Part shown: piece by piece, positions 13,071 to 27,638 of the stretch | How the letters are laid out: each line of letters begins with the position of its first letter | Numbering within the stretch: position 1 is the first letter of the stretch | Assembly: GCA_030077755.1 (NCBI GenBank) | Contig: JAQJZZ010000021.1 | Coordinates: 434,001-498,000, forward strand | Direction of reading: 5' to 3' | DNA from: Filosporella fistucella | Taxonomy: Eukaryota > Ascomycota > Leotiomycetes > Helotiales | Length of the DNA stretch: 64,000 bases | The notes under the pieces: generated by a model | Databases searched by the model: none | Told to the model about the DNA's origin: nothing | What the model saw: the letters and a program-made list of their open reading frames with translations, nothing else | Program-made: the position numbers and the translations under genes

Positions 13071-14526
13071 ATCTCTATGGTACGCAGATGGGACATGATT
13101 TGCTGGAGGAAATAGTAATGCGACGACAAAAGGCGTTATAAGGAATGGGTTTTCGTGTAAATACTTGATTCCCCCAGGCAATTGCTTGCATATTTGGGAT
13201 TGGCTTCGATCTGGTATACCATACCTAGAGTAGAAATGCCCTTTCTCTTGAAAAATTCTCCACTTGAAACGTGAATGTTGTTGTAAAGGTAGCATGTGAT
13301 TGAAGAAAAGTAAGCTGGGGTTGTGGAGAGAAGTGGGTTGCTGTCTAAGATAAAACTTGCTCTGATGAAATGATTGGTTACACTTTCAGATATCTTCCTC
13401 CAACCACACGGCCACCCCTCTCAGAAGGGAAATCATGACAACCTTTGACAGTCGATCTAGAAAAGATGTCTATTTTATTTCCTAACTTCGCTGGGATTAG
13501 AAATTTGCTGATTCCGTTTGCAGGGTCTTATACTTCTCAAGTCTGACATTGTACCGTTCTCTTAATGGTAGGGATTTGATCTACCAGATCGAAGACAATA
13601 GCGCTTTGCATCATAGCCCGAAAAATGTCTGTGATATAACACATCGTCTTTCCTCTTCTTATTTCTCTGGTAACACGCTCTACATGAGTTCAATGAAACC
13701 TACCAATGCTATAAAATATCTATCTATATTCCTCTTTCCTCCCTACCCATCTTCACCAAAATACCCACATTTACTTCCTCGCTATCCAAATCTGAAAATA
13801 CAACAAATAATCTTCTCAAAAGATCCCAGCCCAAGTTTCTCTAGCAGTATGCACACAAATAGAACGACAACTAAATTCCCAACAAGTAAAACAGGAGGCT
13901 ACACATATCTGATTCTGCTATTGACTCCATCACCTCACAAGCCCAAACCAAAACTATACTTATCGCAATTCTATAGTAATCGAATCTGGCATCGACTCTT
14001 CGGTCACGTTTCTCTTGAGCGCCTCACCAGTCATCTACAGCTCTGCGTCATGAGGTATAGGTGATAATAGAGAAAGCTACTGAAGGAAAGTCTCGCGATG
14101 AAGACAAAAAAGGAGGTGAGTATAAATTATTGTGAGATAGATCAGAGGCGTCTCACGGGAACAGATAGTGGTGGTTAGTATCTGATAGTATACTGCTTTG
14201 AATTGTAGAAAACAGTCATCTTTTGATGAGAATCGCTCGGATTTTCTACTGGAGAATGGAGAAATTCAAACTGGCTCTCGTGAAAAATATTATGAAATGA
14301 GTTTGAATATAGGAAGGCAAGACTAGAGAACTTATCTTGATCCGCGAAAGATCCATGCACTCCTTTCACAACAGATCACAAGAAGCCAGTATAACGAATA
14401 TATGAAAACAAGACAAGGTGAGAATCATCAATTTCATTAGAAGATCTTTTCTGTCGCTTTCTTCCTTGGTCCCTTAAATCATGCACATCCCACTATCCTA
14501 ATCCAAGCTTGAATTCCAGTCCCAAT
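13071..14526. other. Intergenic between convergent genes, 1.5 kb
   Basis: Contains the 3' ends of the DUF3455 gene and the MAP kinase gene. A 171-codon open frame on the plus strand (13549-14064) has no ATG at its 5' end and a low-complexity Ser/Pro/Leu composition, so I do not call it. Nothing else seen. Confidence 0.4.
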
Positions 14527-16020
<1,494 letters not shown>

Positions 16021-17273
16021 TGTGGAATGTATGAGGAATCGGAATTCGAAGTAATTCTATCAACTCGTAGGTAATCGCAGTAATAAGTAAATTTTCGTAC
16101 GGGATCTGCCAACTTTGCGCGTGTGATGGGAATCTAATGCTAGCCGCGCGCAAGCAAGTGAGGTATCAAGGACTGCGGAGCAGAGCTGAGCAAGACGGGA
16201 ACAAAGGGCAGCGAATGCAGCTGACGACAACCTTCTTATATGCGAGCGAACGCGAAAAGTCTCGCAAATAGGGCTGAACGACGAGACGGAAGAAATGTAT
16301 GTTGGCCTCTGGAATGGCCGAACGTGGTATTTAAGAGTAAGCCCTTAATGTAAGCTCTGCTTTGAGGGTGAGATAAGTTAAGGTGCTGGCGTTGAGAGAG
16401 GGGCCTTTGGAGGGGTCAAGACGGGTCACTAGACGAGCGAATGGTGTGGTGGGTTGCACGGGTGGACCAGGCAGAGACCAAAGCCACAATGAAAGTCAGT
16501 TTGACATTTTATTCCAGCTTTATATCCTTGATAATGACAGCATCTTATCACCTGTTGATCGCTTTCAATTTCAATGCGAGCTGTTAGTTGAAATTCATTC
16601 GTGCTTATGATATGGGTTGTGGCGCAGTCTGGAGATTGTGCTTCTATTCTTGTACCTCCCGGACGGCGGTTACAGATTTTGAAGCCAACGACGGAGACGC
16701 CCGCGTTTGGGAGAACTTTATTAGTACCGGTACAGTCTATTTTTTGTCACTTGTATCAGGCTGTGGAGACGCTCAATATACCAACCTATATGACAATTTG
16801 GTGGGTCGATAATCCCCACAAAGTCGTGTTCTTCTCCACACTGTTATTTTCAATATGATGAGAGTATGTCACTATTGAACTGGAGAGTGGAAAACAATAA
16901 AGTGTTTTCGTCTGTGCGAGAATGTACTTTTTCTCCAGAACCATGCGTATATTTGTTATTTCCCAGCTTTCTACTTGTATTCTGCTTTATGGCTTCCTTC
17001 TTTTGATAAAACGCTCTTCGCAAGCTTCGTCATCAGCAGCACGTACTCAGCTTTTGAGGCTGAGTATAAAGAAACATCAACATTAAGCATCAACAATGTA
17101 CAATCATGCAAAAATATTGGGGTTCTAGTTTCTTCATTGCTCGATGTAGTCGTCATATTTCCCATGCGAATGTTACATGGCATTCGATCAGTGGTCTTTG
17201 TCCCCTTGATACCTAATCTCAAGTCATGCGATGTAGTCGTTCCAACATCCATTGTAAAACCCGCAATCATCCA
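16021..17273. other. Intergenic: MAP kinase promoter and 3' flank of the 298-residue gene
   Basis: The part up to about 16500 holds the MAP kinase promoter and leader. At 16971-17270 on the minus strand an open frame of about 100 codons continues in the same frame as the upstream 298-residue gene, directly behind its TGA stop. I see no family resemblance in it. Confidence 0.4.
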
Positions 17274-18170
17274 TCATTTTTCAATGCAGTCTTTGTTTGA
17301 ACAATCTGCTGGTTCAAAGTATCTCAGCTCCAAGGCCCCACTTACCTCTTCCTTACACTGTTGTCTCAGTGACCGATACGCTTTTGCCAGCAACATGTCA
17401 TGACCGTATGCGATAGTTTCTGCTGTTAAGTGAGCAAATTCATCGTTTTTGGTCCTGTCAAGTATCTGGAAGGATTTTGGGTACTCAGCAGCAGCATACC
17501 CCGGAGCTGGAGAGTGTTGAGATGTAGCCAGACTTTGACCATATACTATTGGCTTTCCGCTGTCTTGTAGACTTTCGCCTGTCCTGCGATTTACCTCGTA
17601 GACTTTTCTCCAGCCTCGATACAATGCTTTCTTGATATCTTCTGGGAGTTCCGAGATGAGACCACTTTCTCGACCGCCAAATGGCATTTCTTTCGGCTTC
17701 CATCCACCAGCATATGGCTTGGTCTGGTGCACTTGGCTTATCTTCTGTCTGGCGATCTGTTCACTTCCAGCTCTCCAATCCCCTTCCTTCCTCCACCTGA
17801 TCTGCAACTCCAGCTCCGTGTTGCTCATCACTTTGAACCTACCTCCCAACTCGAGAATCTGCAGGATCTGTATCACCACATCTCTATCCCATTGTCTAGC
17901 CTGTTTCCAGATTTTTGTCTCACTTGACTCCATCTCCTCATATGTATCTGCAAAGTACTTCTCGAGCCAGCTGTTCACATTCTGATGTTCCGAGCCGTTG
18001 ATACTCTTGGCAAGCAGTTTGGTAACAGTATGTGGAAGATGTTGTTCAGAGACGGATGCGATTAGAAAATATGGCACTGGAGGTTGAATCCGCAGACGAA
18101 ATATACAGATCAGCAGGTTGAGATCCCATTGCCAAGACGCAGTGCGATGGATTTTGTGCTGTTTGGCCAT
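17274..18170 (-). CDS. Hypothetical protein, 298 residues
   Basis: A single open frame with an ATG start and no introns. I do not recognise the family. The first 60 residues contain a hydrophobic stretch (LNLLICIFRLRIQPPVPYFLIASV) that reads more like a buried strand/helix than a membrane anchor. Residues 70-150 are helical and charged (SWLEKYFADTYEEMESSETK; WRKEGDWRAGSEQ). The middle has a Gly/Pro-rich turn (KPYAGGWKPKEMPFGGRESG), and the end is helical and Cys-containing (CKEEVSGALELRYFEPADC). Composition is like a soluble intracellular protein. Codon use looks ordinary for the window. The frame stays open for another 100 codons behind the TGA. It faces away from the MAP kinase gene and shares no obvious context with its neighbours. 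Confidence 0.55.
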   Translation of the reverse strand: MAKQHKIHRTASWQWDLNLLICIFRLRIQPPVPYFLIASVSEQHLPHTVTKLLAKSINGSEHQNVNSWLEKYFADTYEEMESSETKIWKQARQWDRDVVIQILQILELGGRFKVMSNTELELQIRWRKEGDWRAGSEQIARQKISQVHQTKPYAGGWKPKEMPFGGRESGLISELPEDIKKALYRGWRKVYEVNRRTGESLQDSGKPIVYGQSLATSQHSPAPGYAAAEYPKSFQILDRTKNDEFAHLTAETIAYGHDMLLAKAYRSLRQQCKEEVSGALELRYFEPADCSNKDCIEK

Positions 18171-19243
18171 ATTTTAAGTAGTTGTCTTCGTCTCGGGTCT
18201 TTGTTCGAAAGGCTGGGTAAAGGAAAGAAGGCAACTCGGGAGGGCTGAATGGGCTGGCTGGATAGATTAATATACACATGTACAATGAATGTTCTTGCCT
18301 ACAGAAATATACTCTGTGAATCACGAACTTTGCACTCTACCAACGACTCATGGTTCTACTTGCAGGTCATCGTCGGTGGAGTGGATATTCGTACCTAATG
18401 AATCACGTAGAAATATTACCTCAATCCTCCAATATTTTCAATGTGGATGTAGAGGCGCCAAGGCAGATCGGGATGATCAAAAAATTCCTGAATAACGACA
18501 TTAAAGCAAATATCCTGAGAAGATCATTTCTGCAAGCGCATTGCGCCTCAAAGCTCAAGTAATTAAAATATATCGAAATTAAAAGTAAACATTGATCGTA
18601 TATGATATATGTTAGGCCCTGTCATCATATCGGCCGTCTAAAACCAGCTCCTTTGACTCAGTGGTTTGATAATTCACTACGGTATGCGGATGTAATCAAA
18701 TGGTAATACATTTGGGGTCAGCAGTTCAATCCGAGAAATCGGTTGGACTGTTAGATCTTTTGTTCGCGATAGCAAATTTTTCCTCACAAATTTTTTTTTC
18801 CAGCTGTGGGCATTGAATATGAATGAGTCTTTGGGAGCTTCTTGAGAGATGCGTTTTGACTCAGTTGAATTTTTGACTTTTAACTTATTTGACTGCTAAA
18901 TCTGGCTGCTCATTACTAGCTCTTCTGACATCGACTTCTTCTAGTTTTTGTGTACTCAAGATTTTCGCTGGCAGTTTCAAAATGATTCACAACACTCCAG
19001 ACTCGGAACGATGGATGTTTCTTAAAAATAATGATTCTTGGTATTCATCACACATCTGTAGACTTGAGTTTCACAGACTCTAAGTGATTTCAGGTACCAA
19101 GTCTTGGTAAGCTGCGGGAATTCCCAGAATCTCCTCACTCTGATTAAACGCTAGCCATACATGTCAGTGTGTCTGTCGATATCTAGCAGCGGGACGATAA
19201 TTGGAACTGCATCAATTGCTGAGATACGATCCATACCTGCCCT
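18171..19243. other. Intergenic, 1.1 kb, no gene seen
   Basis: The 5' flank of the 298-residue gene and the 3' flank of the hydrolase gene. A/T-rich, with T runs near 18790. Nothing else supported. Confidence 0.4.
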
Positions 19244-20462
19244 CTATATCTTCGATGCTTGCTTGCTCGAGGTCCCAGCCAGTGTATCACTGATAAACCT
19301 GGCGGCATCTTCCCGCATAGCCTGACTAAACGCGTGACCAACCCCTTCATAAACAATATCTTCGACATAAACATTTCCATCTTTATACCACACGCTCGTC
19401 GCATTCTTCAGGAACTGTAAAAATGGCTCGGAGCAATGGTATGGTACTAGTTTGTCAGCACCACCAGAACAAACAAGGATACGTTTGCCTCTCAGCGTTG
19501 AGTCTAGCTTTTCTCGAAGTTGCTTCTGTTCATCCTCTGAAGGATTTGATACTATATCTGAAGTGCCAAAGAATATACCTCGTGGATCCCATTTCAGGAC
19601 ACTAGATATGAGAGCTTGGGGGAAGTCTTTGCTGCCGAGGAAGGTAGCTCCATTCGATGAAGTGAATGTTTCCATTTTGGATAATCGAGCTCGGTCACTC
19701 ATGATTCCTGATTTGGCCATTAATTTGCTTGCTTGTAAATACCATTCATTTCAACATGAGCAATTGAGTGACAATACATTTCTTGAGACCCCTTTCAAAT
19801 GGCGATTGTGATCAATCTCGAAGCTTGTAGCTTTTAGAAGAAATTTCCACTCACTCATGTAATCCGGACACCCAATAATCACCACACCGGCAGTGATTCG
19901 AGGCTCATTCACAATCAATTGCCACGTAGAATGTCCTCCAAGCGACACTCCCAGAGCAAGATGTTGATCAATTGGAGGGGCAGCAGTACCCTGAAAGACA
20001 TAAGATCCCAGGTGATCTATGAGAAGGCTCGTATCAAGAGCCGTTCCATGGAATATGCTTGTGAATGTTACTTCTAGTCTTCTTCAAAACGGAGAAAAAC
20101 TACCTGAACATATCCTGAGCATGTCTTGCATTCCCATCTCTCCAGGCCTGGTTTGCCAGAGAATCGACTTCTCTTGAACCATGATTTCGTTGATCAAACG
20201 CAACGGCGATCAATCCGATTTTCGAATCATTTGATGACCGATGGTTCCATTCATTGATGCAGCTTGTAGCTATAGGGGCCATAATTTGTTTGGTTTGTAA
20301 CCTCGGATGCAAAAGCCATAAGCATGAGACCGATTTGGCCGACGAGGACAACTCGTCCAGGCCATACACATCGGTAAGGATACCTGCAATGTGAAATGTC
20401 TTTACCGACACCTTTGGCGATTGACTCGAATCAGCATCTTTGAGGGGATTTGGGGTCGCCAT
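19244..20462 (-). CDS. Alpha/beta hydrolase family protein
   Basis: A serine hydrolase of the alpha/beta fold; substrate unknown. Exons read leftward 20462-20104, 20057-19855 and 19731-19244 and give 349 residues. The nucleophile elbow is GVSLGG with Ser near residue 158. The acid is probably the Asp of CSGGADKLVPY and the base the His of YEGVGHAFSQ. There is also an early AVAFDQRNHGSRE, the loop after strand 4 in this fold. The first intron uses an AAG acceptor (CATTCACAAG) and rejoins QDMF to SIFHGTALDT. The second is longer (123 nt), and its retention would stop translation 26 residues later. No signal peptide, so probably cytosolic. The last exon lies on the same frame as YMTSKLMAKSG; its left edge is the least certain splice site. 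Confidence 0.8.
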
Positions 20463-21118
20463 TGGGTGTAATTGTGCAAGCGAGTCAGTCAAGGGAGGGA
20501 AGCTTGAAACAAACTGAAAATTGCTTTAAATATGAATCCCTTAGGAAAGGCGGGAAGATAGTTGGAAATTCAGAACTGAATGCGATGGTTTGAATGTGAG
20601 GTCGCCATAATTAATCGATAACGGCGAATCTATCTACCCTAGGTACAGTAGTGAACAGTCTATCCTGGGATCCGGGTCTGGCTCCGCCGGTCCCTTGCTC
20701 GGGAAGATCAACGTCATCTGATACGTCGCGGTGGATGCGCTCGTTGGGAAATTAATGTCGAAACACGAACAAATTATCAGCTTAAACATTTGATTACTCT
20801 GAACCTACAATTTTAACTCTTCTCCACGTCGATAATTCCATTTTGCCGCGTGGGCAAGCTACATCAACCATACTGATAGCTCTTCACAAACACGGTGCGC
20901 CCGGACAATACTGGACTGGACAAGGAATCAGCCAAGGACTCGAACTAGACTGTGTGCTAGATTCCAAGTTATCCCCAAAAACTTCAACGCTGAATCCGCC
21001 ATGCGCACGACGAGCGACTGCTAAGATTCACTAATAGATCCGGAGGGGATCAATTGTTGTCCCGCCGTGCAGGCTGAAGACTGCAAGTCGAGGAATATTC
21101 AGCTCAGGGGACTTGAGT
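20463..21118. promoter_or_regulatory. Divergent promoter region, hydrolase / phospholipase D
   Basis: The 656 bp between two divergent starts. No TATA box or repeat stands out. The right half has no in-frame ATG that would extend phospholipase D upstream. Confidence 0.45.
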
Positions 21119-24100
21119 ATGGCAACACGCAAGGATGAATCGCTGTCTCCAATGTCGAGGAGTCCACGATCAGGTTCACCTTTACAGTCTCAGGGAAATG
21201 GACCTGTTACTACAAAGAAGTCCGGTCTACGAACTGAGTTGAGCTCAGAGGAACTTCCCGATGTCCCTGTCTCACAGCCTTCGACACCGGCGAATGGTCA
21301 CAAGAGTCCTACCATAGAAGCACCAGATTATCTCAATGGGGGCAATCCACACGAAGGTTATGGTTTTCATATGGGCAATGGGTCAGCAGCAGCAGCTCCC
21401 ACTTCACCACAGATCCCATCAGCACTTAGACACACCTCGAATTCATTCCCTTCTGAAATGACAGCTGCTGCGGGTACATCTACACCACCAGGTCGACGGA
21501 GTGTGCAGTTTGCCCGTCCAGATCCTGGAACGGATTACATTGGGCATACCCGACAAGATTCGTGGGAGGATGGCGAGACACCAAGCAAGGACCGAAGAGG
21601 GCAATCTCTTATGTCGAAATTGAAGGCATTGGCTTCTTCTGGTAGCTTGCAGACGCACAGCAGAAGCCAAAGTAATACAGCAAACTCCATTGAAGAAGGA
21701 ACTCAATCCGCCCCCCTCTCCCCGACAGCTGAGCGAGCGACACGGCTGCCACACACGTTGGAAGAGGAAGGTAGTGATATTGACGCGGACGCAGAGGAGA
21801 CCGCTGATGAAGGGAACGCTACCGAAACAGCAAAACGAGCCAAGCGCAAGCAAAGATTCCGGCGGCCACAAGATATTGGAGGAGGCAGTCAAACAGCGCC
21901 AAATACCCCCAGAGTACGCGGAATGGGACAATTAGATTCTCCAGGTGGTAGCAACCGAGCAATTCCTTTTCTCGGCCGCCGAGCAACTGACGGGTCTTTG
22001 GAACAACGTGGGCATCTCTCAGAAGGTGAGGGTCGGGATAGACTTAACAATCAAAGTGCATGGAGGCGAGGGAGCTCTTGGATATCCGGCGGAAGAAATC
22101 TTAGCTATGGGGGACAGCAGGCTGCAGATGTTGACGGTGCAGGGTCGGCGAGAAGACCGATAAATTTCAGACGAATGACAGGTTTGGGAGGTCAGAGTGA
22201 GGGTGAAGGTCAAGGCCAGACTCCAAGGCGGCCATTTCTAGCCACAGGCGAACGAGCAGCAACATTCGGAGCACAGAGGTGGCGGATGTTAAAGCATGGT
22301 TTGAAGCTGCTAGGCCAGAAAAAAGAAGAACACAGAGTTGATTATCTGAAGTCAGCAGAATTAATGGCTGAGTTACGTGCCGGTGCACCTGCCGCACTCA
22401 TGTTGGCTAGCATGATACAAAGGGACGAGCATGGCAATAAACGAATCCCAGTTCTGCTTGAGCAATTGAAACTACATGTCACAGATAGCAGGCCTAGTCT
22501 CGATGATCCTACAGAAACTGAACGTCACCTTGTCTTCCGAATTGAGCTTGAGTATGGAAGCGGCCTTAATCGGATGAAGTGGGTCATTCACAGATCACTC
22601 CGAGACTTTGCAAATCTTCATCTCCGATACAAGCTTCAAGGCAGTAGCGACAAGTATATCCAGCTCAGAAGTGATATCGATTCAAGGCCAAAGCAACCAC
22701 GATTTCCAAAGTCAGCATTTCCATACTTTAGAGGCGTTCGGGGTTTAGGAGAGAGTGAAGAAGATGAAGCAGACATTGTACGGGCTGATGAGACCGTTGG
22801 GGAAGCGACTCACAGTGAGACTGATCGCAAGCGAAAGAAGTCTAAACGTTCACCATCACTGACTGGAGCTGCTTTGACTCGTCGCAAATCGAGTCTTGCT
22901 GGCCAGGATCCAAACACTGGTGCTATAATTGGTGGAGGGCAAATAGCTCAGCAGACTCGCCTGTACAATGAAAGACAAAGGCGGCGCCTAGAACAATACC
23001 TCCAAGAAATGATTCGATGGCTCATCTTTAGGGCAGACAGCAACAGACTTTGCAGATTTCTTGAACTGTCTGCTCTTGGGGTTCGTTTAGCAGCTGAGGG
23101 CAGTTATCATGGAAAAGAAGGATACCTGGTGATACAATCTGCAAAAGGGCTAGATGTCAGGCGGTTACTTACGCCAAAGAATATCTTTTCTCGGCATTCT
23201 CCTAAATGGTTTTTGGTCAGGCATAGTTACATTGTGTGCGTGGATTCACCCGAAAACATGCATATATATGATGTGTATCTCGTTGACTCGCAGTTCGAGA
23301 TCAGACAAAAGCGCCGAAAGATTACCGAAATGGGAGGGAAGGATATCATAGCGAAAGCAGAGACATCAGCAACGCACCCTCAGCATCATAGCTTGAAATT
23401 GCAAAACTCAGAACGGAAAATCAAGCTCCTGGCTAAGAATGAGCGTCAGCTTCGCCAGTTTGAGGACTCGATCAACTTTATGTTGAGTAGCACGTCTTGG
23501 TCAAAGCCAAATCGATTCGGAAGCTTTGCCCCCGTGCGAACTGGTGTCTATGCGCAATGGCTCGTCGATGGCCGAGATTACATGTGGAATGTTTCTCGCG
23601 CTATAAACATGGCAAAGGATGTCGTTTACATTCATGATTGGTGGCTTAGTCCTCAGTTGTACATGCGACGACCTGCAGCAATAAGTCAAAAGTGGCGATT
23701 GGACAGACTGCTTCAGAAGAAGGCGAGAGAAGGAGTGAAGATCTTTATAATCGTTTACCGAAACGTGGAAGCTGCTATACCCATCGACTCAGAGTTCACT
23801 AAATTCTCTATGTTAGATCTCCATCCCAACATTTTTGTGCAGAGATCCCCGAACCAGTTTAAGAAGAACCAGTTCTTCTTTGCCCATCACGAAAAGATTT
23901 GCATTGTTGACCATACGGTGGCTTTTGTTGGCGGTATTGATTTGTGTTTCGGTCGATGGGATACACCCCAACATTCTGTTGTGGACGATAAGCCCACTGG
24001 GTTCGAACAGTCAGATCTTCCAAAGGACGCTGACCATTGCCAATTATGGCCAGGGAAAGATTACTCTAACCCTCGAGTTCAAGATTTTTATCAGCTGAGC

Positions 24101-26642
24101 GAGCCATATGCTGAAATGTATGATCGAACAAAGGTACCGAGAATGCCATGGCACGATGTTGCTATGCAAGTCGTGGGCCAACCTGCTCGAGATCTTACAA
24201 GACACTTTGTTCAGAGGTGGAATTATGTTCTACGAGGCCGGAAGCCTACCAGACCGACACCTTTTCTACTGCCGCCACCTGACTATAATCCTGCTGACCT
24301 GGAAGCTCTAGGTCTCACGGGCACTTGTGAGGTCCAGATTCTGCGATCCGCCTCAGACTGGTCTCTGGGTCTTACAGACACGGAACATAGCATCATGACA
24401 GCTTACTGCAAGATGATTGAAGAATCGGAGCATTTCGTCTATATGGAAAATCAGTTTTTTATCACAAGCTGTGAAACTATGAACGTCAAGATTGTCAATA
24501 AGATTGGAGACGCGATTGTTGAGCGCGCAATTCGAGCCTACCAAAACAATGAGAGCTGGCGTTGTGTCATACTCATTCCACTGATGCCAGGCTTTCAAAA
24601 TACAGTGGACGAGCCTGAAGGAACAAGTGTAAGGTTGATTATGCAATGTCAGTTCCGTAGCATCTGCCGTGGTGAGGGATCGATATTTGGTCGCTTGAGA
24701 AGCCAAGGCATCGAACCAGAGGATTTTGTTCAATTCTACAGTCTCAGATCCTGGGGTAGAATAGGCCCCCGGAAGACAATTGTTACCGAGCAATTGTATA
24801 TCCATGCGAAGGTCATTATCGTAGATGATCGAATTGCTTTGATTGGGTCAGCAAATATAAACGAACGGTCTATGCTTGGTAACAGAGACTCTGAATGTGC
24901 GGCTGTTGTCAGGGATACTGACATGCTATGGTCAACTATGGATGGCCAGCCGTTTCTCGTTGGAAGATTCGCACATACTCTAAGAATGCGACTGATGAGA
25001 GAACACCTTGGCCTTGATGTTGATGAAGTCATGGAAGAGGAGCGAAGAGTTGAATTGGATCGCGAGGAAGACGAGTATGAGGCAAAGATGAATGGAATCT
25101 ACAATGACACCGAGCAGAAGCCACAGAATGGAGCCCCATCATCGCCAGATCATACTGTACGGATTCTGAATGCAGAAAGGCTTCGCAGTTTCAACCATGA
25201 CGTGGATTGGGAGGAGGAGCACAACCCAAACCTCCAGTCTGACAAATTCAAATCAGTCACCACCGACAAAAGAATCATGGGAAACACCAGCCACGCTGCG
25301 GAGGTAGACGAAGGTGTGGGCACCGATCAATGGAAAGCTGCAGAGAAAACAGGAGTTGTCCTTGGTCGAGACTCTGTTCTTGTAGATGGTGGACGAGAGG
25401 TTCTTGTCGCTGCCATTGCTCCTGAAGGTAGAGGTACTCTCGACCACCCAAAGAAGCCCCATACGCGATCACCACCTCCTCATAGACGCGGTAGCGACGA
25501 CAATGGCGCTGGCAATGACGAATTGCCCCCAATGCCTTCACTGCCACGGAGAACAACCGAACAGCTCGGTCTTGCTCAATTGTCTCAGCTACCTTCTCTT
25601 CCAGCTGTTGACGACACTGATATTGGTGGACCTCCCGTCCATGTTGATGCCGCTGGTAATCCAGCGCCGAAGGTATATAACCCTCTCACCGCCGATATCA
25701 AGCCTGCGATGGTCGACAAAGATTGTATGCGTGATCCTCTCAATGATTCCTTCTTCGAGGATACGTGGCGTCAAATAGCAGAGAACAACACAAAGATTTT
25801 TAGACGTGTATTCAGATGCAATCCCGACTCGGAAGTTACAAATTGGCACGAGTACACGGAATTTGTTGCGTATGCAGAACGTTTCGCTCAAGCACAGGGT
25901 GGTGCCAAGAGTACCGAGCGTGAGGAACAAGAAAATGGCGGTAAGAGTGGGCCTCCAGGAGCATCGTCTTCCGGTACTGGACTGGGAGTGGTTACACAGG
26001 GCCTAAGCAATATTTCCGAGAAAATCACTACACAGGGGCACCAAGACAATCACCCTCATGGGACGGTGGCTGAGTGGGCCGAAGACGCCAGCAAAAGAAA
26101 TCGCAATCGTGGAGACACGACATCGACCACTCGTGAAGCAGACATGAATGGCCAAGTAGATGGCACACAGGAGAAAGCCGCTATCAGAGCTTCAGATGAA
26201 GCACCCTCTCCTATCCAGCCAGCCGGGGACGAACAATTCCCTTCGCTAGACAATACCTTCCTTGGTCCTCCCGAGTCAGAAAAGACCCCACAACCAAGGA
26301 AAACAACATTCTCCTCAACTGCACCACCAGAGAAGATATCTACGAACTCAACCGCTAATGGGTCTGGCACTCAAGGGTCGTTTAAAAAGCGCCGCCGGGG
26401 CACTACGAAAGGAAGCAGAAAAGGCTTCTCAGGTAGTGAGGATCTACTCAGTCAAAATGATGTTGAAGAGCTTCTTAGCTTGGTCCAGGGACACCTTGTC
26501 TTCTTTCCATATGATTGGCTTTCCAAAGAAGAGCTCAACTCAAACTGGCTCTACCAAGTAGATCAGGTGGCACCTCTACAAATCTAGTAAGTCTCGAACC
26601 CTTTCTGCTGCAAATGTATCTAACTAATTTTACAGCGATTAA
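21119..26642 (+). CDS. Phospholipase D1 (PX-PH-HKD type, Spo14 family)
   Basis: Hydrolyses phosphatidylcholine to phosphatidic acid and choline, acting in membrane traffic and development. One exon of 5.5 kb (21119-26586) and a 7-nt last exon (26636-26642) give 1,824 residues. Order of parts: disordered Ser/Pro-rich N-terminus with basic KRAKRKQRFRR (1-400); PX domain from about 440 with an acidic/basic insert; PH domain about 660-790 (GYLVIQSAKG, KWFLVRHSYIVCV); first HKD motif HHEKICIVD near 922; second HKD motif HAKVIIVDDRIALIGSANIN near 1229; then a long disordered tail. The end YDWLSKEELNSNWLYQVDQV is conserved in fungal members. Length matches the large filamentous-fungal form. The start at 21119 follows a nearby TTG that is not needed. 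Family assignment is firm. Confidence 0.95.
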
Positions 26643-26793
26643 TTTAACGGCCAATGGCACTTTGTATATTTAGCACATTAGCATAACAGCAACAGGGGTG
26701 CATACTTACGGATAGGGATTTTGTACTTTTTGCATAACAGCGAGCGTTGGTTTCAAACTGTATCAAGACTCATTGCTCGCATTATATTCACAT

Positions 26794-27638
26794 TCATACT
26801 CTCTCACTAACCCAAATTGCTCCTCTGCAACCGGCCTTTATAACCTGTGTGAGGAGTTCGTGTGGCACAGCTTTCTTTGCATCATTCTCGACAGCATGAT
26901 CGAGGTGCTCTAGCTCCTCATCTCGTATCCGCCTTATAGTTCCAATCATTGTCTGCAAATCCTCTCCAAGCTCCTCCCCTGACTTCTCCATTTGCTCTGC
27001 CATCTCCAGCAGCCAACCAACCTGTTCATTATAATGTGTACCAATTGCTGTCTCTACAGCTTCTGTGCATGCCATTGCCGCTTCTCGGCCCATCATGGCT
27101 GTCCCCCATCCCAAAGCTGTCGCCGCAACTGTCCAGACAGGGTACATCGCTGTAGGTCGCACGCGGTGCTTTGCCATGAGCTTATTGAATGTTGAAAAAT
27201 GACCTGCCTCTTGATCGTACATATGCTGCATGAGGGGGCGAAGTTTTGGATGGGATCTGACGATTATGGGTGTCTGGGCATCGTAAATCAAACATGCTGC
27301 AAGCTCGCCGGCTTGATTGACTCGAAGCTATCAGAAGTTAGAACGACACCGAGTTGGTGGAACGATGTACCAACCGCACTGGAGAGAAATTCTCGTTGCG
27401 CCTGGCTCAAAGGTTTGCCATTAGAAGATGGGTTTGAAGCTGCTTCTGGAGCTGATTTCGGGATCGGGGCAGCTTGTCCATTTTGGTTCCCTGAGATGGC
27501 GAGTTTTGCACTGCTGGAAATTTGGCGGACGCGACAGGGAGCTCGAGAGAATTGGACAAAACTCGGGGCAAGGAAATCATAGACTGTGAAATTAGATACA
27601 GCAACAATTGAGCGCCTAGAGCTTGAAAGCAAGGCCAT
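26794..27638 (-). CDS. COQ7: Coq7, demethoxyubiquinone hydroxylase of ubiquinone synthesis
   Basis: Mitochondrial di-iron monooxygenase that hydroxylates demethoxyubiquinone, the penultimate step of coenzyme Q synthesis. Two exons, 27638-27375 and 27327-26794, give 265 residues. The 47-nt intron (GTTGGT..GATAG, branch TTCTAAC) joins FLSSA to LRVNQAGELAACLIYDAQ, the first family block. Di-iron ligand motifs are visible: the Glu of NQAGEL, E-x-x-H in DQEAGHF, the Glu of TEAVETAIGTHYNEQ, and E-x-x-H in DEELEHLDHA. The N-terminus is basic and Ser-rich (SSSRRSIVAVSN), as expected of a mitochondrial presequence. It converges on the phospholipase D gene (151 bp between stops) and is divergent from RTF1. 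Confidence 0.95.

Noticed and set aside
13549..14064. 171-codon plus-strand open frame
   Set aside because: No ATG at its 5' end, low-complexity composition, no family resemblance, between two convergent gene ends.
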